A stretch of DNA of 64,000 nucleotides from Bradyrhizobium canariense. Lineage in GTDB: Bacteria; Pseudomonadota; Alphaproteobacteria; Rhizobiales; Xanthobacteraceae. The translations under genes and the position numbers were made by a program. Positions 27,636-37,805 of this stretch are shown piece by piece. The notes below the pieces were generated by a model. The model was not told the origin of the DNA. It made no database searches and saw only the letters and a list, made by a program, of their open reading frames with translations. Position 1 is the first letter of the stretch. Every line of letters starts with the position of its first letter. The stretch lies in the NCBI RefSeq assembly GCF_018130465.1, contig NZ_JAFCKJ010000003.1, forward strand, positions 620,001 through 684,000, in the 5' to 3' direction.

Positions 27636-28289
27636 TCACTGCACCAACGGCGAGACGAGAAAATTCTCCGACGGCCCGCTTCCCGCCGTGTTGCAGACGT
27701 CGCCCACGATGCTGACCTTTCCGGTCGCCAGCAGCCGCAGCGCTTCGGGATAGATGCGGTGCTCGACTTCGAGGATGCGCTCCGACAGGGTTTCCCCCGT
27801 GTCGTGGTCGCTGACGGGAACCGCGCCCTGCATCACGATTGGGCCGGCATCGGTCTCGGGGATGACGAAGTGCACCGTCGCACCAGACAGCTTGACGCCG
27901 GCGCGCAAAGCCTGGCCGTGCGGGTCCAAGCCTGGGAATGACGGCAGCAGCGAGGGATGGATGTTGAGCATCCGCCCGTACCAGGCTTTTGTGAATTCAG
28001 CCGTGAACAGGCGCATGAAACCGCCGAGACAGATCAGCTCGATGCCGTGCTGATCGAGCGCCGCTTGCAGCACCTTCTCGAAGCCGGCGCGGTCCTTGCC
28101 GAACGGCTTGCTTTCGATCACCAGCGTGTTCACGCCGCTCGCCTTGGCCCGTTCGAGCCCGAGCGCGTCGGCCTTGTTCGAGATGACGAGCGAAATCTCC
28201 GCCGGGAAATCCACAGCAGCAGCGGCCCTGATCAGCGCGGACATGTTGGAGCCGCGACCGGAGATCAGGATGGCGACGCGGCGCTTCAT
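27636..28289 (-). CDS. purN: Phosphoribosylglycinamide formyltransferase
   Basis: PurN adds the formyl group of 10-formyl-THF to GAR, step three of purine synthesis. The 217-residue protein shows ILISGRGSNMSALI (phosphate loop), GFMRLFTAEF, MLNIHPSLLPSFPGLDPHGQ (the catalytic Asn-His and the P-loop-like turn) and ATVHFVIPETDAGPIVMQGA, with the catalytic Asp. Its ATG shares one base with the purM stop codon (TGATG), so the two are translationally coupled. Confidence 0.96.
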   Translation of the reverse strand: MKRRVAILISGRGSNMSALIRAAAAVDFPAEISLVISNKADALGLERAKASGVNTLVIESKPFGKDRAGFEKVLQAALDQHGIELICLGGFMRLFTAEFTKAWYGRMLNIHPSLLPSFPGLDPHGQALRAGVKLSGATVHFVIPETDAGPIVMQGAVPVSDHDTGETLSERILEVEHRIYPEALRLLATGKVSIVGDVCNTAGSGPSENFLVSPLVQ

Positions 28290-29362
28290 CACAGCGCCAG
28301 GTCGAGGTGGCCGTTATAGACGACGCGATGCTCGCCTTCGGCGGGGATCACCGTGCCGAGCTGCGCCACGGTCTCGCCGGCTTCGGTGAGGACCCGCACG
28401 ACCTCGTCGACCTTGTCCGGTTCGACGATCGCGATCATGCCGATGCCGCAGTTGAAGGTGCGCAGCATCTCGAGCTCGGCGATGCCGGCTTGGGCTGCAA
28501 GCCATTTGAACACCGGCAGCACCGGCAGGCGCGCGAGGTCGATGCCGACGCCGAGATTTGGCGGCAGCACGCGCGGAATGTTGTCGGTGAAACCGCCGCC
28601 GGTGATGTGGGCAAGCCCCTTCACCGCGCCGGTTTCGCGGATCGCGCGCAGGCAGGATTTGACGTAGAGCTTGGTCGGCGTCAGCAGCGCGCCGCCAAGC
28701 GTCATCACCGGCGAAAACGGAGCCTGCGCGGCGAAGCCGAGGCCGGACTGCTCGACGATCTTGCGCACCAGCGAGAAACCGTTGGAGTGCACGCCCGACG
28801 AGGCGAGCCCGATCACGGCATCGCCGGCGGCGATGTCCTTGCGCGGCAAGAGCGTGCCCCGCTCCGCGGCGCCGACCGCGAAGCCGCCGAGGTCGTAGTC
28901 GCCGTCCTTGTAGAGGCCGGGCATCTCGGCCGTCTCGCCGCCGATCAGGGCGCAACCGGATTCGCGGCAGCCTTCGGCGACACCGGCGACGATCGACGCG
29001 GTCGCCTCCGGATCGAGCTTGCCGCAAGCGAAATAGTCCAGGAAGAACAGCGGCTCGGCGCCCTGCACCACGAGGTCGTTGACGCTCATGGCGACGAGGT
29101 CGATGCCGATCCCGCCATGCAGGCCGGTCTCGATCGCGATCTTGACCTTGGTGCCGACGCCATCGGTCGCGGCCACCAGGATCGGGTCCTTGAAGCCGGC
29201 CGCCTTGAGGTCGAACAGGCCGCCGAATCCGCCGATTTCGGCGTCGGCGCCGGGGCGTGCGGTGGCGCGCACCATCGGCTTGATCAGATCGACCAGGCGG
29301 TTGCCCGCGTCGATATCGACGCCTGAATCGGCGTAAGTGAGGCCGTTTTTGCGGTCGGTCAT
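28289..29362 (-). CDS. purM: Phosphoribosylformylglycinamidine cyclo-ligase
   Basis: PurM closes the imidazole ring to give AIR, the fifth step of purine synthesis, using ATP. The 357-residue protein begins [20 protein letters not shown] and shows [52 protein letters not shown] and [19 protein letters not shown]. The start at 29362 is the family start; the frame runs further back but is not homologous. It is cotranscribed with purN and divergent from the CDP-alcohol phosphatidyltransferase gene. Confidence 0.96.
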   Translation of the reverse strand: MTDRKNGLTYADSGVDIDAGNRLVDLIKPMVRATARPGADAEIGGFGGLFDLKAAGFKDPILVAATDGVGTKVKIAIETGLHGGIGIDLVAMSVNDLVVQGAEPLFFLDYFACGKLDPEATASIVAGVAEGCRESGCALIGGETAEMPGLYKDGDYDLGGFAVGAAERGTLLPRKDIAAGDAVIGLASSGVHSNGFSLVRKIVEQSGLGFAAQAPFSPVMTLGGALLTPTKLYVKSCLRAIRETGAVKGLAHITGGGFTDNIPRVLPPNLGVGIDLARLPVLPVFKWLAAQAGIAELEMLRTFNCGIGMIAIVEPDKVDEVVRVLTEAGETVAQLGTVIPAEGEHRVVYNGHLDLAL

Positions 29363-29517
29363 GCCCGATTTCCAGTGGGTTTGCGGCTGGTTACGTCGAA
29401 TTCCGGGGACGCGCAATGGCTCGCATGGCGCCCCTCCGTATACTATGTAGAGATATCAACCGGTTCAGCCTCCAAAGGGCCGAATTCGAGGTCAGGCCGG
29501 GTGCCGGGAAGCGCCGT

Positions 29518-30060
29518 GTGAGTATTCCGAACATCATTACTTTGGGCCGCATCTTGCTGGTCCCGATCATCGTCTGGGCCATCGTGTCGAGCCAAATGGA
29601 GGTGGCGTTCGCCGTCTTCCTGATCGCCGGTATCAGCGACGCGGTCGACGGCTTCCTTGCCAAGCGCTTCAACATGACGAGCGAGCTCGGCGCCCTGCTC
29701 GACCCGCTCGCCGACAAGGCGCTGCTGGTCTCGATCTACATGGCCCTGGGCATCTGGGGTGCGATTCCGCGCTGGATCGTCATCCTGGTGGTCTCGCGCG
29801 ACATCATGATCGTCGCCGCCGTGATCGTATCGTGGCTGTTCGACCGCCCTGTCGCGATGAAGCCCTCGAGGGTATCCAAGCTCAACACTGTGGCCCAGGT
29901 GGCGTTCGCGGCGTTGGTGCTGGCCGCCCTCGCCTTCGGCTTCAAACCCGGTCCCTATGATATAATCCTGATGGGCCTCGTCACGGTCTTCACGCTCTCC
30001 TCCGTGTCGCTCTATCTCGTCGAGTGGTTGCGGCACATGAGTACAATCGAGGCCAAATGA
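29518..30060 (+). CDS. CDP-alcohol phosphatidyltransferase (PgsA-like)
   Basis: From GTG 29518 (GGGAAG upstream), the 180-residue membrane protein begins MSIPNIITLGRILLVPIIV, the standard opening of PgsA-type enzymes. The catalytic motif DG-x2-A-x-R-x8-G-x3-D-x3-D reads DAVDGFLAKRFNMTSELGAL followed by LDPLADK. These enzymes join CDP-diacylglycerol to glycerol 3-phosphate or a related alcohol. It could be PGP synthase or a CDP-alcohol-type cardiolipin synthase; sequence alone does not settle it. hdaA follows closely. Confidence 0.86.
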   Translation: MSIPNIITLGRILLVPIIVWAIVSSQMEVAFAVFLIAGISDAVDGFLAKRFNMTSELGALLDPLADKALLVSIYMALGIWGAIPRWIVILVVSRDIMIVAAVIVSWLFDRPVAMKPSRVSKLNTVAQVAFAALVLAALAFGFKPGPYDIILMGLVTVFTLSSVSLYLVEWLRHMSTIEAK

Positions 30061-30066
30061 GTTGGG

Positions 30067-30831
30067 ATGCGGCCCCGCAAAAGGCCAACTCCCACTCGAT
30101 TAAGTCGTATCTCTTCAAACGAAGCCGGCACGCCGGCACGGAGCAAAGCAAGCGTGCCAGGCCGCGTTCATCCCCGACAATTGGCGTTTTCGCTTCCGCA
30201 TGCGGAGAGCCTGAGCCGGGACAATTTCCTCGAAGGTCCCGCCAACGCCGCCGGTCTTGCCCTCATCGACGCCTGGCCGGAATGGCCGAACCGGATCATG
30301 TGGCTGGCCGGCCCGGAAGGAAGCGGCAAGAGCCATCTCGCCGCGATCTGGGCCGAGGCTTCAGGCGCTCGCTCGACCACGGCCAATGGGCTGACCGCCG
30401 AAGCCGTTCCGGGTGCGCTCGTCACCGGCGCGCTGGTGGTCGAGGATCCCAAGGCCAAGGAATTCGACGAGCGCGCCTTGTTCCATCTGATGAATCTGGC
30501 CCGTGAGGACGGCGCCTACGTTCTCTTCACCGGGCGCGAGGTGCCTGCATCTCTTGAGATCGAGCTTGCCGACCTGCGCTCTCGGCTCCGCGCCGTGCCT
30601 GTAATCTCGCTGCTGCCGCCTGACGACCAGCTCTTCCGCGGCCTGATCGTCAAATTCTGCGCCGACCGCCAGCTCGCCGTGGACGAGAGCGTAGTCAGCT
30701 ACCTCGCCACTCGCCTGGAGCGGTCCTCGGCCGCCGCCCGACAGGCAGTGGAGCTGCTGGACAGCGAGGCCCTGCGCCTCGGCCGTCCCGTCACCCGGGC
30801 CCTGGCCGCCGAGCTGCTCCGGGATGTCTGA
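30067..30831 (+). CDS. hdaA: HdaA-like regulator of DnaA
   Basis: The 254-residue protein is a short DnaA-type AAA+ protein without the DNA-binding domain IV. RQLAFSLPHAESLSRDNFLE opens the fold, WLAGPEGSGKSHLAAIWAE is Walker A, ALVVEDPKAKEFDERALFHL includes the Walker B region, and PDDQLFRGLIVKFCADRQLA follows. HdaA with the beta clamp promotes ATP hydrolysis by DnaA and so limits re-initiation. In alphaproteobacteria it commonly sits next to a CDP-alcohol phosphatidyltransferase, as here. The exact start is uncertain; the first 35 residues are basic and variable. Confidence 0.85.
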   Translation: MRPRKRPTPTRLSRISSNEAGTPARSKASVPGRVHPRQLAFSLPHAESLSRDNFLEGPANAAGLALIDAWPEWPNRIMWLAGPEGSGKSHLAAIWAEASGARSTTANGLTAEAVPGALVTGALVVEDPKAKEFDERALFHLMNLAREDGAYVLFTGREVPASLEIELADLRSRLRAVPVISLLPPDDQLFRGLIVKFCADRQLAVDESVVSYLATRLERSSAAARQAVELLDSEALRLGRPVTRALAAELLRDV

Positions 30832-30868
30832 GCAAGGCGGCTTGACGCGGCCAGGCGGCGGAACATCA

Positions 30869-30886
30869 ATGTCATCGAAACGTCAT
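30869..30886 (+). promoter_or_regulatory. Pho-box-like site upstream of ppk
   Basis: ATGTCATCGAAACGTCAT carries TGTCAT and CGTCAT 11 bases apart, the period of a PhoB site. CTCTAAC follows at 30889-30895, the same heptamer found downstream of the Pho box at 15200. The site ends 58 bases before the ppk start. Control of ppk by PhoB is known in several bacteria; here it is inferred from the match. Confidence 0.5.
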
Positions 30887-30944
30887 CGCTCTAACACATG
30901 CTCCCGGCGGTTTTGCGCTTAAGTCGCAAATTGGGGCGAACTGG

Positions 30945-33152
30945 ATGGACCGACTTCTGATGGACTCTGCGCAAGTTGTTGAAGTTAAAGAAAAAGCCCC
31001 GGAAGCCGAGGGCCCGCCGGCAATCGCATCGAGCCCCGAGCGATTCATCAATCGCGAGCTCTCCTGGCTGCACTTCAACCGCCGCGTCCTGGAGGAATCG
31101 GTCAATCCCAACCACCCCATGCTGGAGCGGGTGCGATTCCTGTCGATTTCAGCGAATAACCTCGACGAGTTCTTCATGGTCCGCGTCGCCGGCATCAAGG
31201 CCCAGGTGCGCGAGGGCATTGCCGAGCGCAGTCCCGACGGTCTGACGCCGTCCGAGCAGCTCGCGCTCATCAACCGGACCGTCTCGCAGCTTGCCTCCGA
31301 CCAGCAGGCCATCTGGCGCGACCTACGCAGCACGCTCGCCGACGAGGGCATCGTGCTGGTCGAGGGCAAGGAAGTCACCAAGGCGGAACGAACCTGGGTC
31401 GAGGACTACTTCCTCAGCAACGTGTTCCCGCTGCTGACACCGCTCGCGATCGACCCGGCCCACCCCTTTCCGTTCATTCCGAGCCTCGGCTTCACCATCG
31501 CGCTCCAGCTCACGCGCGCCGCCGACGGCAAGCAGATGAACGCGCTGATCCGCATGCCCGGCAAGATCGACCGCTTCATCCGCCTGCCGGCCGAGGGCAA
31601 GGTCGTCCGGCTGATCTCGCTGGAGCAAGCCACCGCGCTGTTCATCAACCGCCTGTTCCCCGGCTACAATCTTCACGGTCAGGGCGCCTTCCGTGTCCTC
31701 CGCGACTCCGAACTCGAAATCGAGGAAGAGGCCGAGGATCTCGTCCGCCTGTTCGAGACTGCGCTGAAGCGCCGCCGCCGCGGCTCGGTGATCCGGCTCG
31801 AGATCGACGCCAAGATGCCGGAGCAGCTGCGCAGCTTCGTGCAGCACGCGCTGTCGACAGCCGACGACGAGGTGTTCCTGGTCGACGGCGTGCTGGCCAT
31901 GAACGAGCTTTCGCAGCTCACCCGCCTCGACCGGCCCGACCTCGAATTCACCCCTTACGTGCCGCGCCATCCCGAGCGCGTGCGCGAACAAGGCGGCGAC
32001 ATCTTCGCCGCGATCCGGCAGAAGGATCTCGTCGTCCATCACCCCTATGAATCCTTCGACGTGGTGGTGCAGTTTCTTCAGCAGGCGACGCGCGACCCCG
32101 ACGTCGTCGCCATCAAGCAGACGCTCTACCGCACCTCCAGCAACTCGCCGATCGTGCGCGCGCTCGTGGAAGCCGCCGAGGCCGGCAAATCCGTCACGGC
32201 GCTGATCGAGCTGAAGGCCCGCTTCGACGAGGAGGCCAATATCCGCTGGGCGCGCGACCTCGAACGCGCCGGCGTGCAGGTCGTCTACGGCTTCCTCGAA
32301 CTGAAGACGCACGCAAAGCTGTCGATGGTGGTGCGGCGCGAGGGCGGAAGCCTCACGACCTACGTCCACACCGGCACCGGCAATTACCACCCGGTGACCG
32401 CGCGCATCTACACCGACCTATCCTACTTCACCTCGGAGCCGACCATCGGCCGCGACGCCGCGCGCGTGTTCAACTTCATCACCGGCTACGCTGCGCCGAG
32501 CGATCTGGAAAAGATGGCGGTCTCGCCGCTGACCTTGCGCAAGCGCATCATCGAGCACATCCAGGGCGAGACCGCGCATGCGCGGCACGGCCGGCCCGGT
32601 GCGATCTGGATGAAGATGAACGCGCTGGTCGACCCCGACATCATCGACGCGCTCTACGAAGCCTCACAGGCCGGCGTGCAGGTCGAGCTCGTGGTGCGCG
32701 GTATCTGCTGCCTGCGGCCCGGCATTCCCGGACTGTCGGAGAACATTCGCGTCAAGTCGATCATCGGACGCTTCCTGGAACACGGCCGAATCTACTGCTT
32801 CGGCATGGGCCAAGGCCTGCCGAGCGCGAAAGCGGCTGTGTATATCTCCTCGGCCGACATGATGCCGCGCAACCTCGACCGCCGCGTCGAGGTGCTGTGT
32901 CCGCTGCAAAATCCCACGGTGCATCAGCAGGTTCTCGAACAGATCATGGTCGCGAACCTCAAGGACAATGAACAGAGCTGGCAATTGTTGCCGGACGGGT
33001 CCTCAACGCGTATGAAGACCGCGAAGGGCGAGGAGCCTTTCAACGTCCACAACTACTTCATGACAAATCCGAGTCTGTCTGGCCGTGGTAAGTCGCTCAA
33101 GGAATCCTCGCCGCGCCGCCTCACGCGCCGTAATGAACGTCATCAATCCTGA
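30945..33152 (+). CDS. ppk: Polyphosphate kinase 1
   Basis: PPK1 makes long-chain polyphosphate from ATP, reversibly. The 735-residue protein has the N-terminal domain ([19 protein letters not shown]), the head domain ([20 protein letters not shown]), and two phospholipase-D-like halves. The phosphorylated His lies in [20 protein letters not shown], the second conserved His in the [10 protein letters not shown] region, and [13 protein letters not shown] near the end. The length is normal. ppx follows after 15 bases, and a Pho-box-like site precedes the gene. Confidence 0.96.
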   Translation: MDRLLMDSAQVVEVKEKAPEAEGPPAIASSPERFINRELSWLHFNRRVLEESVNPNHPMLERVRFLSISANNLDEFFMVRVAGIKAQVREGIAERSPDGLTPSEQLALINRTVSQLASDQQAIWRDLRSTLADEGIVLVEGKEVTKAERTWVEDYFLSNVFPLLTPLAIDPAHPFPFIPSLGFTIALQLTRAADGKQMNALIRMPGKIDRFIRLPAEGKVVRLISLEQATALFINRLFPGYNLHGQGAFRVLRDSELEIEEEAEDLVRLFETALKRRRRGSVIRLEIDAKMPEQLRSFVQHALSTADDEVFLVDGVLAMNELSQLTRLDRPDLEFTPYVPRHPERVREQGGDIFAAIRQKDLVVHHPYESFDVVVQFLQQATRDPDVVAIKQTLYRTSSNSPIVRALVEAAEAGKSVTALIELKARFDEEANIRWARDLERAGVQVVYGFLELKTHAKLSMVVRREGGSLTTYVHTGTGNYHPVTARIYTDLSYFTSEPTIGRDAARVFNFITGYAAPSDLEKMAVSPLTLRKRIIEHIQGETAHARHGRPGAIWMKMNALVDPDIIDALYEASQAGVQVELVVRGICCLRPGIPGLSENIRVKSIIGRFLEHGRIYCFGMGQGLPSAKAAVYISSADMMPRNLDRRVEVLCPLQNPTVHQQVLEQIMVANLKDNEQSWQLLPDGSSTRMKTAKGEEPFNVHNYFMTNPSLSGRGKSLKESSPRRLTRRNERHQS

Positions 33153-33167
33153 TCCGGGATCGTCGAC

Positions 33168-34670
33168 GTGAAGCGGCCGCGCAAGCGCGGCTCGAGCGTC
33201 GCGGTCATCGACATCGGCTCCAACTCGGTCCGTCTCGTCGTCTACGAGGGACTGACGCGGAGCCTCATTCCGATCTTCAACGAGAAGACGCTGTGCGGCC
33301 TAGGCCGCGAGGTGCAGAGCACGGGACTGCTTGCGCCCGATGCCGTCGACAAGGCGCTGACCTCGCTCAAGCGCTTCCGTGCGCTGTGCCGGGTGATGCA
33401 GGTCGGACGGGTGTTTGCGATTGCGACCGCCGCCTGCCGCGACGCCTCCAACGGCCCCGACTTCATCGCCAAGGCCGAGCGCATCTGCGCCGTGAAGATC
33501 GAGATTCTGTCGGGCCCGCGCGAAGCGCGGCTGTCGGCGCTCGGCGTGATCTCCGGCATCCACCATCCCGACGGCATCGTCGGCGACCTCGGCGGCGGCT
33601 CGCTCGAACTGATCGACGTGCGCAAGAACAGCGTGCGCAGCGGCGTGACGCTGCCGCTCGGCGGCCTCGCGCTGCAGGACCTCGCCCATAAATCCCTGAA
33701 ACGCGCCGACCGCATCGTGCGCGAAGCGCTCGACGAAGTGCCGCAGCTCAAGGCAGGGAGCGGCCGCAGCTTCTACGCCGTCGGCGGCACCTGGCGTGCG
33801 CTTGCGCGAATCCACATCATCCAGAGCGGCTATCCGCTGCAGGTGATGCACGGCTATTCGATCTCGGCTGCCGAGGCGCTCGACTTTTCGCGTCGTCTCC
33901 GCCGGCTTGCGGCCGCCGACATGCTCGCCGACATCGAGATCGTCGCCGACGCCCGGCGCCCGCTCCTCACCTATGCGGCACTGGTGCTCGAGCACATCAT
34001 CCGGGTGGCGAAGCCGAAGACCATCGTGTTCTCGACCTTCGGCGTGCGCGAGGGTCTGCTGCACGAGAAGCTGCCGGAGGCCGAACGCAACAAGGACGGA
34101 CTGATCTGCGCGGCCGAGGAGCTGAACCAGCTGCTGTCGCGTTCGGCAAAGCACGCGCGGGAGCTGATCGCCTGGACCGACCGCCTGGCGCGCGTGGTGA
34201 AGCTGCGCGAGACCGAGGAGGACCGCCGTCTGCGCCACGCCGCGTGCCTGCTGTCCGACATCGGCTGGCGCGTGCATCCCGACCATCGCGGCGAGCAGAC
34301 GCTGAGCCTCGTCGTCAACGGCAATTTCGGCGCGATCACCCACACCGAGCGCGCCTTCGTCGGCCTGTCCGTGTTCTATCGCTATGCGGGCCTGAGTGAG
34401 GAGAACCAGCCGCCGGTCGCCATGCAGGAGCTGCTGACGCCGGCGCAGCTCGAGCGCGCCCGCCTGCTGGGCGCGGCCTTCCGCGTCGCGCATCTGATCT
34501 CGGCGGCGCGTCCGGGCGTCTTGCCCGCGACGCATTTCCGCAGCCTGGGCCGCAAGCTGTTGCTGGTGTTCGAGCACCGCCTCGGCGATCTGGTCGCGGA
34601 CCGCGTCGGCAGCCGCTTCCGCGCGCTCGCCCGGCTGATCAACCGCGCCGGCTCGATCATCAGACGTTGA
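33168..34670 (+). CDS. ppx: Exopolyphosphatase / Ppx-GppA family phosphatase
   Basis: The 500-residue protein starts at GTG 33168 and has the actin-like ATPase fold: phosphate 1 motif VAVIDIGSNSVRLVVYE, then AIATAACRDASNG, and phosphate 2 motif VGDLGGGSLELIDV with GVTLPLGGLAL. A C-terminal HD-like helical domain follows (about 320-500). It degrades polyphosphate from the ends, and some members hydrolyse pppGpp. It is the second gene of the ppk operon, so make and break enzymes are made together. Confidence 0.92.
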   Translation: MKRPRKRGSSVAVIDIGSNSVRLVVYEGLTRSLIPIFNEKTLCGLGREVQSTGLLAPDAVDKALTSLKRFRALCRVMQVGRVFAIATAACRDASNGPDFIAKAERICAVKIEILSGPREARLSALGVISGIHHPDGIVGDLGGGSLELIDVRKNSVRSGVTLPLGGLALQDLAHKSLKRADRIVREALDEVPQLKAGSGRSFYAVGGTWRALARIHIIQSGYPLQVMHGYSISAAEALDFSRRLRRLAAADMLADIEIVADARRPLLTYAALVLEHIIRVAKPKTIVFSTFGVREGLLHEKLPEAERNKDGLICAAEELNQLLSRSAKHARELIAWTDRLARVVKLRETEEDRRLRHAACLLSDIGWRVHPDHRGEQTLSLVVNGNFGAITHTERAFVGLSVFYRYAGLSEENQPPVAMQELLTPAQLERARLLGAAFRVAHLISAARPGVLPATHFRSLGRKLLLVFEHRLGDLVADRVGSRFRALARLINRAGSIIRR

Positions 34671-34716
34671 CCACGAACCGATGGAAACGAGTCAGGCCGG
34701 AGCGCCCGGCGCTGCC

Positions 34717-35550
34717 TTATCGGCTCCCGAAAAAGCTCCAGTGCGTTTCAACACGCAGATTCGCGGCACCGGCGGCAATTGCCTCGGCGTCATAAGTGCC
34801 TTCGAGCCAGTCGTACAGGTAGTGCTCGCGCAACAGCTCCACGGCTTCGGCGTGGGTGCGGGCTGGACGCGCCACTCTGAATTGCCAGGAATAATCTCCG
34901 ACACAGCACAGTTCAGCGCCGAAGCGGTCGAACCAATGCCTCTCGACTCCGATCTCTTCGCCGAGGCTGCGGTCTGACTGGTCCAGCGGCGGGCCTACAT
35001 GCAGATAGAGCGGGATCATCCAGCTCCGAGCACATGGGACTTGGAGGATGGCGACCTCGTTGAACGGCGGAATAGGCCGTTGGCTGCTCAAGAGGTCCTT
35101 CAAGTACAGCCCTGTGGCGAATCCGGGCGCGACCTCCTCGACGCCGTCGAACAAGGCGAGGTCGTCTGTCTCCTCGGCCCGAGCTTGGGCGGCGGTCGCG
35201 AAATATTCGTCCGCGGCTCGAACCTTGCTGTCTTTCAGGTCGATTGGCTTGGCACGGACTGGAGCGTCAAATCCGGGCTGGACGATCAGGGCGCAAAAAC
35301 CTTCCACCTGTCCCCGTGCTCGCGCTGCTTCGTAGGCCGCCTCGGCCTCGGCGCCGGGGACGAGGTCGTAGCGGTGCTTGAGGCTTTGCAGCCACCGTCC
35401 CCACGATTGGTCTCGTCGTGCGCGATCTTCGGCAAGACGATCGGTCTCCGCGGGCGCGTGATCCATTATCGGCTGCGTCCCGGTAGTCACTCCGCTAATT
35501 TGCGCCTGGACCGGTGACGGCCTGCGAAACAGGAAATCAAAAAGGCCCAT
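34717..35550 (-). CDS. DUF4253-like protein, unknown function
   Basis: The 277-residue protein has no signal peptide. Its second half (PLYLHVGPPLDQ, HWFDRFGAELCCVGDYSWQF, RVARPARTHAEAVELLREHY) fits the DUF4253 pattern of an N-terminal strand pair, a Trp-x2-FGAE helix and a final EHY-x-(F/Y) helix. DUF4253 appears in some polymorphic-toxin immunity settings and also alone; no toxin gene is next to it here. Convergent with ppx. Confidence 0.6.
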   Translation of the reverse strand: MGLFDFLFRRPSPVQAQISGVTTGTQPIMDHAPAETDRLAEDRARRDQSWGRWLQSLKHRYDLVPGAEAEAAYEAARARGQVEGFCALIVQPGFDAPVRAKPIDLKDSKVRAADEYFATAAQARAEETDDLALFDGVEEVAPGFATGLYLKDLLSSQRPIPPFNEVAILQVPCARSWMIPLYLHVGPPLDQSDRSLGEEIGVERHWFDRFGAELCCVGDYSWQFRVARPARTHAEAVELLREHYLYDWLEGTYDAEAIAAGAANLRVETHWSFFGSR

Positions 35551-35680
35551 GGATAAATCCGCATCGGAGAAGACCCGTCAAGTGTCTCCGACAATGCAGG
35601 GTTGTGCAAGCCATCCGGCCGCACCCTTGCGGATTTTCTCTGGCGTCGGTGGCTGTGCCGGACCTGAGCCGGCGAATGCC

Positions 35681-36541
35681 CTATTCCGCCGAGGCCTTGG
35701 CGTGGCGCTCGGAGGACTCCAGCGCGGCCGCGCTCAGGCTGCGGCGGCGCCAGATGGTGCCGACGGCCAGCACGACGACGACGCCGAGAGCTGCGCAGAG
35801 ATATTCGCCGCCTCCGCCGCCATGGGCGAATTGCGGCGGGATGCGCAAGGCGCCGAGCATGTTGTCCAGCGAGGCGCCGAACGGACCGTCGAACAGCGTG
35901 TGCAGCCTCGGCGCGATGCCGGGATCGGTCGCAATCACCTCGCCCGAGATCCAGCCGAGCAGCGCCGCGCCGGCCCACACCAGAACCGGCAGCTTTGCGA
36001 GCAGCGCCATGATCAGCGCCGCACCGGCGACGATCAGCGGCACGCTGATGGCAAGACCGAGCACCAGCAAGGGCGCGCTGCCATTGGCGGCGGCCGCCAC
36101 CGCAATGACGTTGTCCAGACTCATGACGATGTCGGCGACGACGACGATCTGCACGGCCTGCCACAGATGCGAGGCCGACTCGACGCCGTCCTCGTCCTCT
36201 TGTTCCGGCACCAGCAGCTTTGCCGCAATCACGATCAGCGCAAGACCGCCGACGAGCTTGAGGTACGGCAGCTCCATCAGGCTCGCGACGATGCCCGTGA
36301 AGATGATCCGCAGCAGCACCGCCGCGCCGGCACCCAGGATCATGCCCCACAGCCGATGCCGCGGCTTGAGGCCGCGGCAGGCGAGCGCGATCACCAGCGC
36401 ATTGTCGCCGGACAAAAGGACGTTGATCCAGATGATCTTGCCGACCGCAACCCAGAAGGTCGGTTCGGCCATCTCGTTGCGAAACTGGGTGAAGAATGCC
36501 CCGATCGTAGCGGGATCGAAGATCTGCCAGAGCCAGTTCAC
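35681..36541 (-). CDS. TerC family integral membrane protein
   Basis: The 286-residue protein has seven or so hydrophobic segments and the TerC hallmarks INVLLSGDNALVIALACRGL and VVVADIVMSLDNVIAVAAAA, whose Asp residues sit in the membrane and may bind metal. Relatives handle manganese or calcium, or support membrane protein metalation. A yybP-ykoY riboswitch often precedes such genes but I do not recognise one here. No tellurite genes are near. Confidence 0.88.
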   Translation of the reverse strand: MNWLWQIFDPATIGAFFTQFRNEMAEPTFWVAVGKIIWINVLLSGDNALVIALACRGLKPRHRLWGMILGAGAAVLLRIIFTGIVASLMELPYLKLVGGLALIVIAAKLLVPEQEDEDGVESASHLWQAVQIVVVADIVMSLDNVIAVAAAANGSAPLLVLGLAISVPLIVAGAALIMALLAKLPVLVWAGAALLGWISGEVIATDPGIAPRLHTLFDGPFGASLDNMLGALRIPPQFAHGGGGGEYLCAALGVVVVLAVGTIWRRRSLSAAALESSERHAKASAE

Positions 36542-36585
36542 ACTACGTCCTTTCGCCGCGTCTTTTTAACTTACCGGCTGACGGA

Positions 36586-37008
36586 TCAGCCGACGATCTC
36601 GTTGCCCGAGAAGAACTGCGCGATCTCGATCGCGGCAGTCTCCGGCGCATCCGAACCGTGCGCGGAATTCTCGCCGATCGACTTTGCGTAGAGCTTGCGG
36701 ATGGTGCCGTCGGCCGCCTTGGACGGATCGGTCGCCCCCATCGCGTCGCGGTACTTGGCGACGGCGCCCTCGCCTTCCAGCACCTGGACCACCACGGGGC
36801 CCGACGTCATGAATTCCACGAGCTCACCGAAGAACGGACGCGCCTTGTGGACCGCATAGAAGGTCTCGGCCTGTTCCTTGGTCATGCGGATACGCTTCTG
36901 CGCGACGATGCGCAGGCCAGCCTTCTCGATCACGGCGTTAACCGCACCGGTCAGGTTACGCGCGGTGGCGTCGGGCTTGATGATCGAGAAAGTGCGTTCG
37001 ATGGCCAT
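36586..37008 (-). CDS. ndk: Nucleoside diphosphate kinase
   Basis: Ndk moves phosphate between nucleoside tri- and diphosphates through a phospho-His. The 140-residue protein begins [20 protein letters not shown] and carries [17 protein letters not shown] and the active site [20 protein letters not shown] with the catalytic His. Length is standard. The start at 37008 is the family start; a longer frame back to 37140 is not homologous. Confidence 0.97.
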   Translation of the reverse strand: MAIERTFSIIKPDATARNLTGAVNAVIEKAGLRIVAQKRIRMTKEQAETFYAVHKARPFFGELVEFMTSGPVVVQVLEGEGAVAKYRDAMGATDPSKAADGTIRKLYAKSIGENSAHGSDAPETAAIEIAQFFSGNEIVG

Positions 37009-37317
37009 GATCTTGTCCTTGAAGAGAAAACGGTGCTTCGGAGTTGCCGGGCTTATATCGGCGCCTTCGCGATACGGCAAGCGACCGCCCAAACGGGCTC
37101 GCGGGCGCTTCGCCGCAGCCCAGGGCCCGAATTCCAACATGGATTACAACGATTTCACCCAGATGAACCCAATCTGAAGGCCTCGTCAGGGTTTGGTTCA
37201 GCCTCGCTCGGATAATCTCAGGTCCATCGAAACCAAAGCCTCCTCCCGAGGCGGACCGTTTCGGCGGCCTTTCCATCGACGCGATAGCCCCGCGCCGGCA
37301 GTTTTGAGGAGATCACC

Positions 37318-37569
37318 ATGTTGAGGAAACTTTCGCTCGCCGCTGTCGCCGTGGTCGCGCTTGGTGCCGCGCTGGCGCCGACCTCCGCGTCCGCTCATTG
37401 GCATGGCGGCTGGGGCCATGGCGGCGGCGGTGGCTGGCATCATGGCTGGGGTGGACCGCGCTTCTATGCCGGCGGCCCCGTCTCCTACGGCTATGGCGGC
37501 TGCTATGCGCGCCGGCTGGTCCCGACCCCCTGGGGACCCCGCTGGCGGATGATCAACCGCTGCTACTGA
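37318..37569 (+). CDS. Small exported His/Gly-rich protein
   Basis: The 83-residue protein has a signal peptide (MLRKLSLAAVAVVALGAALA, cleavage near SASA) and a mature part with repeated His-Trp-His and Gly runs (HWHGGWGHGGGGGWHHGWGG), then a Tyr/Gly part and two cysteines (GGCYARR, INRCY). This layout is common in rhizobial exported proteins of unknown role; metal binding by the His cluster is possible. GAGGAG lies six bases before the ATG and a strong hairpin follows. Confidence 0.75.
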   Translation: MLRKLSLAAVAVVALGAALAPTSASAHWHGGWGHGGGGGWHHGWGGPRFYAGGPVSYGYGGCYARRLVPTPWGPRWRMINRCY

Positions 37570-37640
37570 GCCCGCAGCACCTTTCCAAGGATACCTGATC
37601 CAAAAGGGTACCTGAGCCCCCCAAGGTACCTTCCAAGCGA

Positions 37641-37673
37641 AGCCCCGGCGTCCCCCAGCGCCGGGGCTTTGTA
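37641..37673 (+). terminator. Terminator after the His/Gly-rich gene
   Basis: AGCCCCGGCG (37641-37650) and CGCCGGGGCT (37659-37668) form a perfect 10-pair stem with an eight-base loop, followed by TTGTATT. Between the gene and the stem, three GGTACCT-like repeats occur at 37590-37631. Confidence 0.82.
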
Positions 37674-37805
37674 TTCGGAGGGGGATATCGCGCGGCTTCA
37701 TACAATTTTTGCTAGAATGCCGGGCAATCGGCGCGAGTGGCGAAACCATTTGGGAGCCAAGGACTTGGTACCGTGTCGCTCCTTTGAGAACACGGAACCC
37801 TGCGA

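Noticed and set aside
35681-36541. TerC gene as part of a tellurite resistance locus
   Set aside because: No other ter genes are near; TerC-family proteins are widespread as metal-linked membrane proteins.
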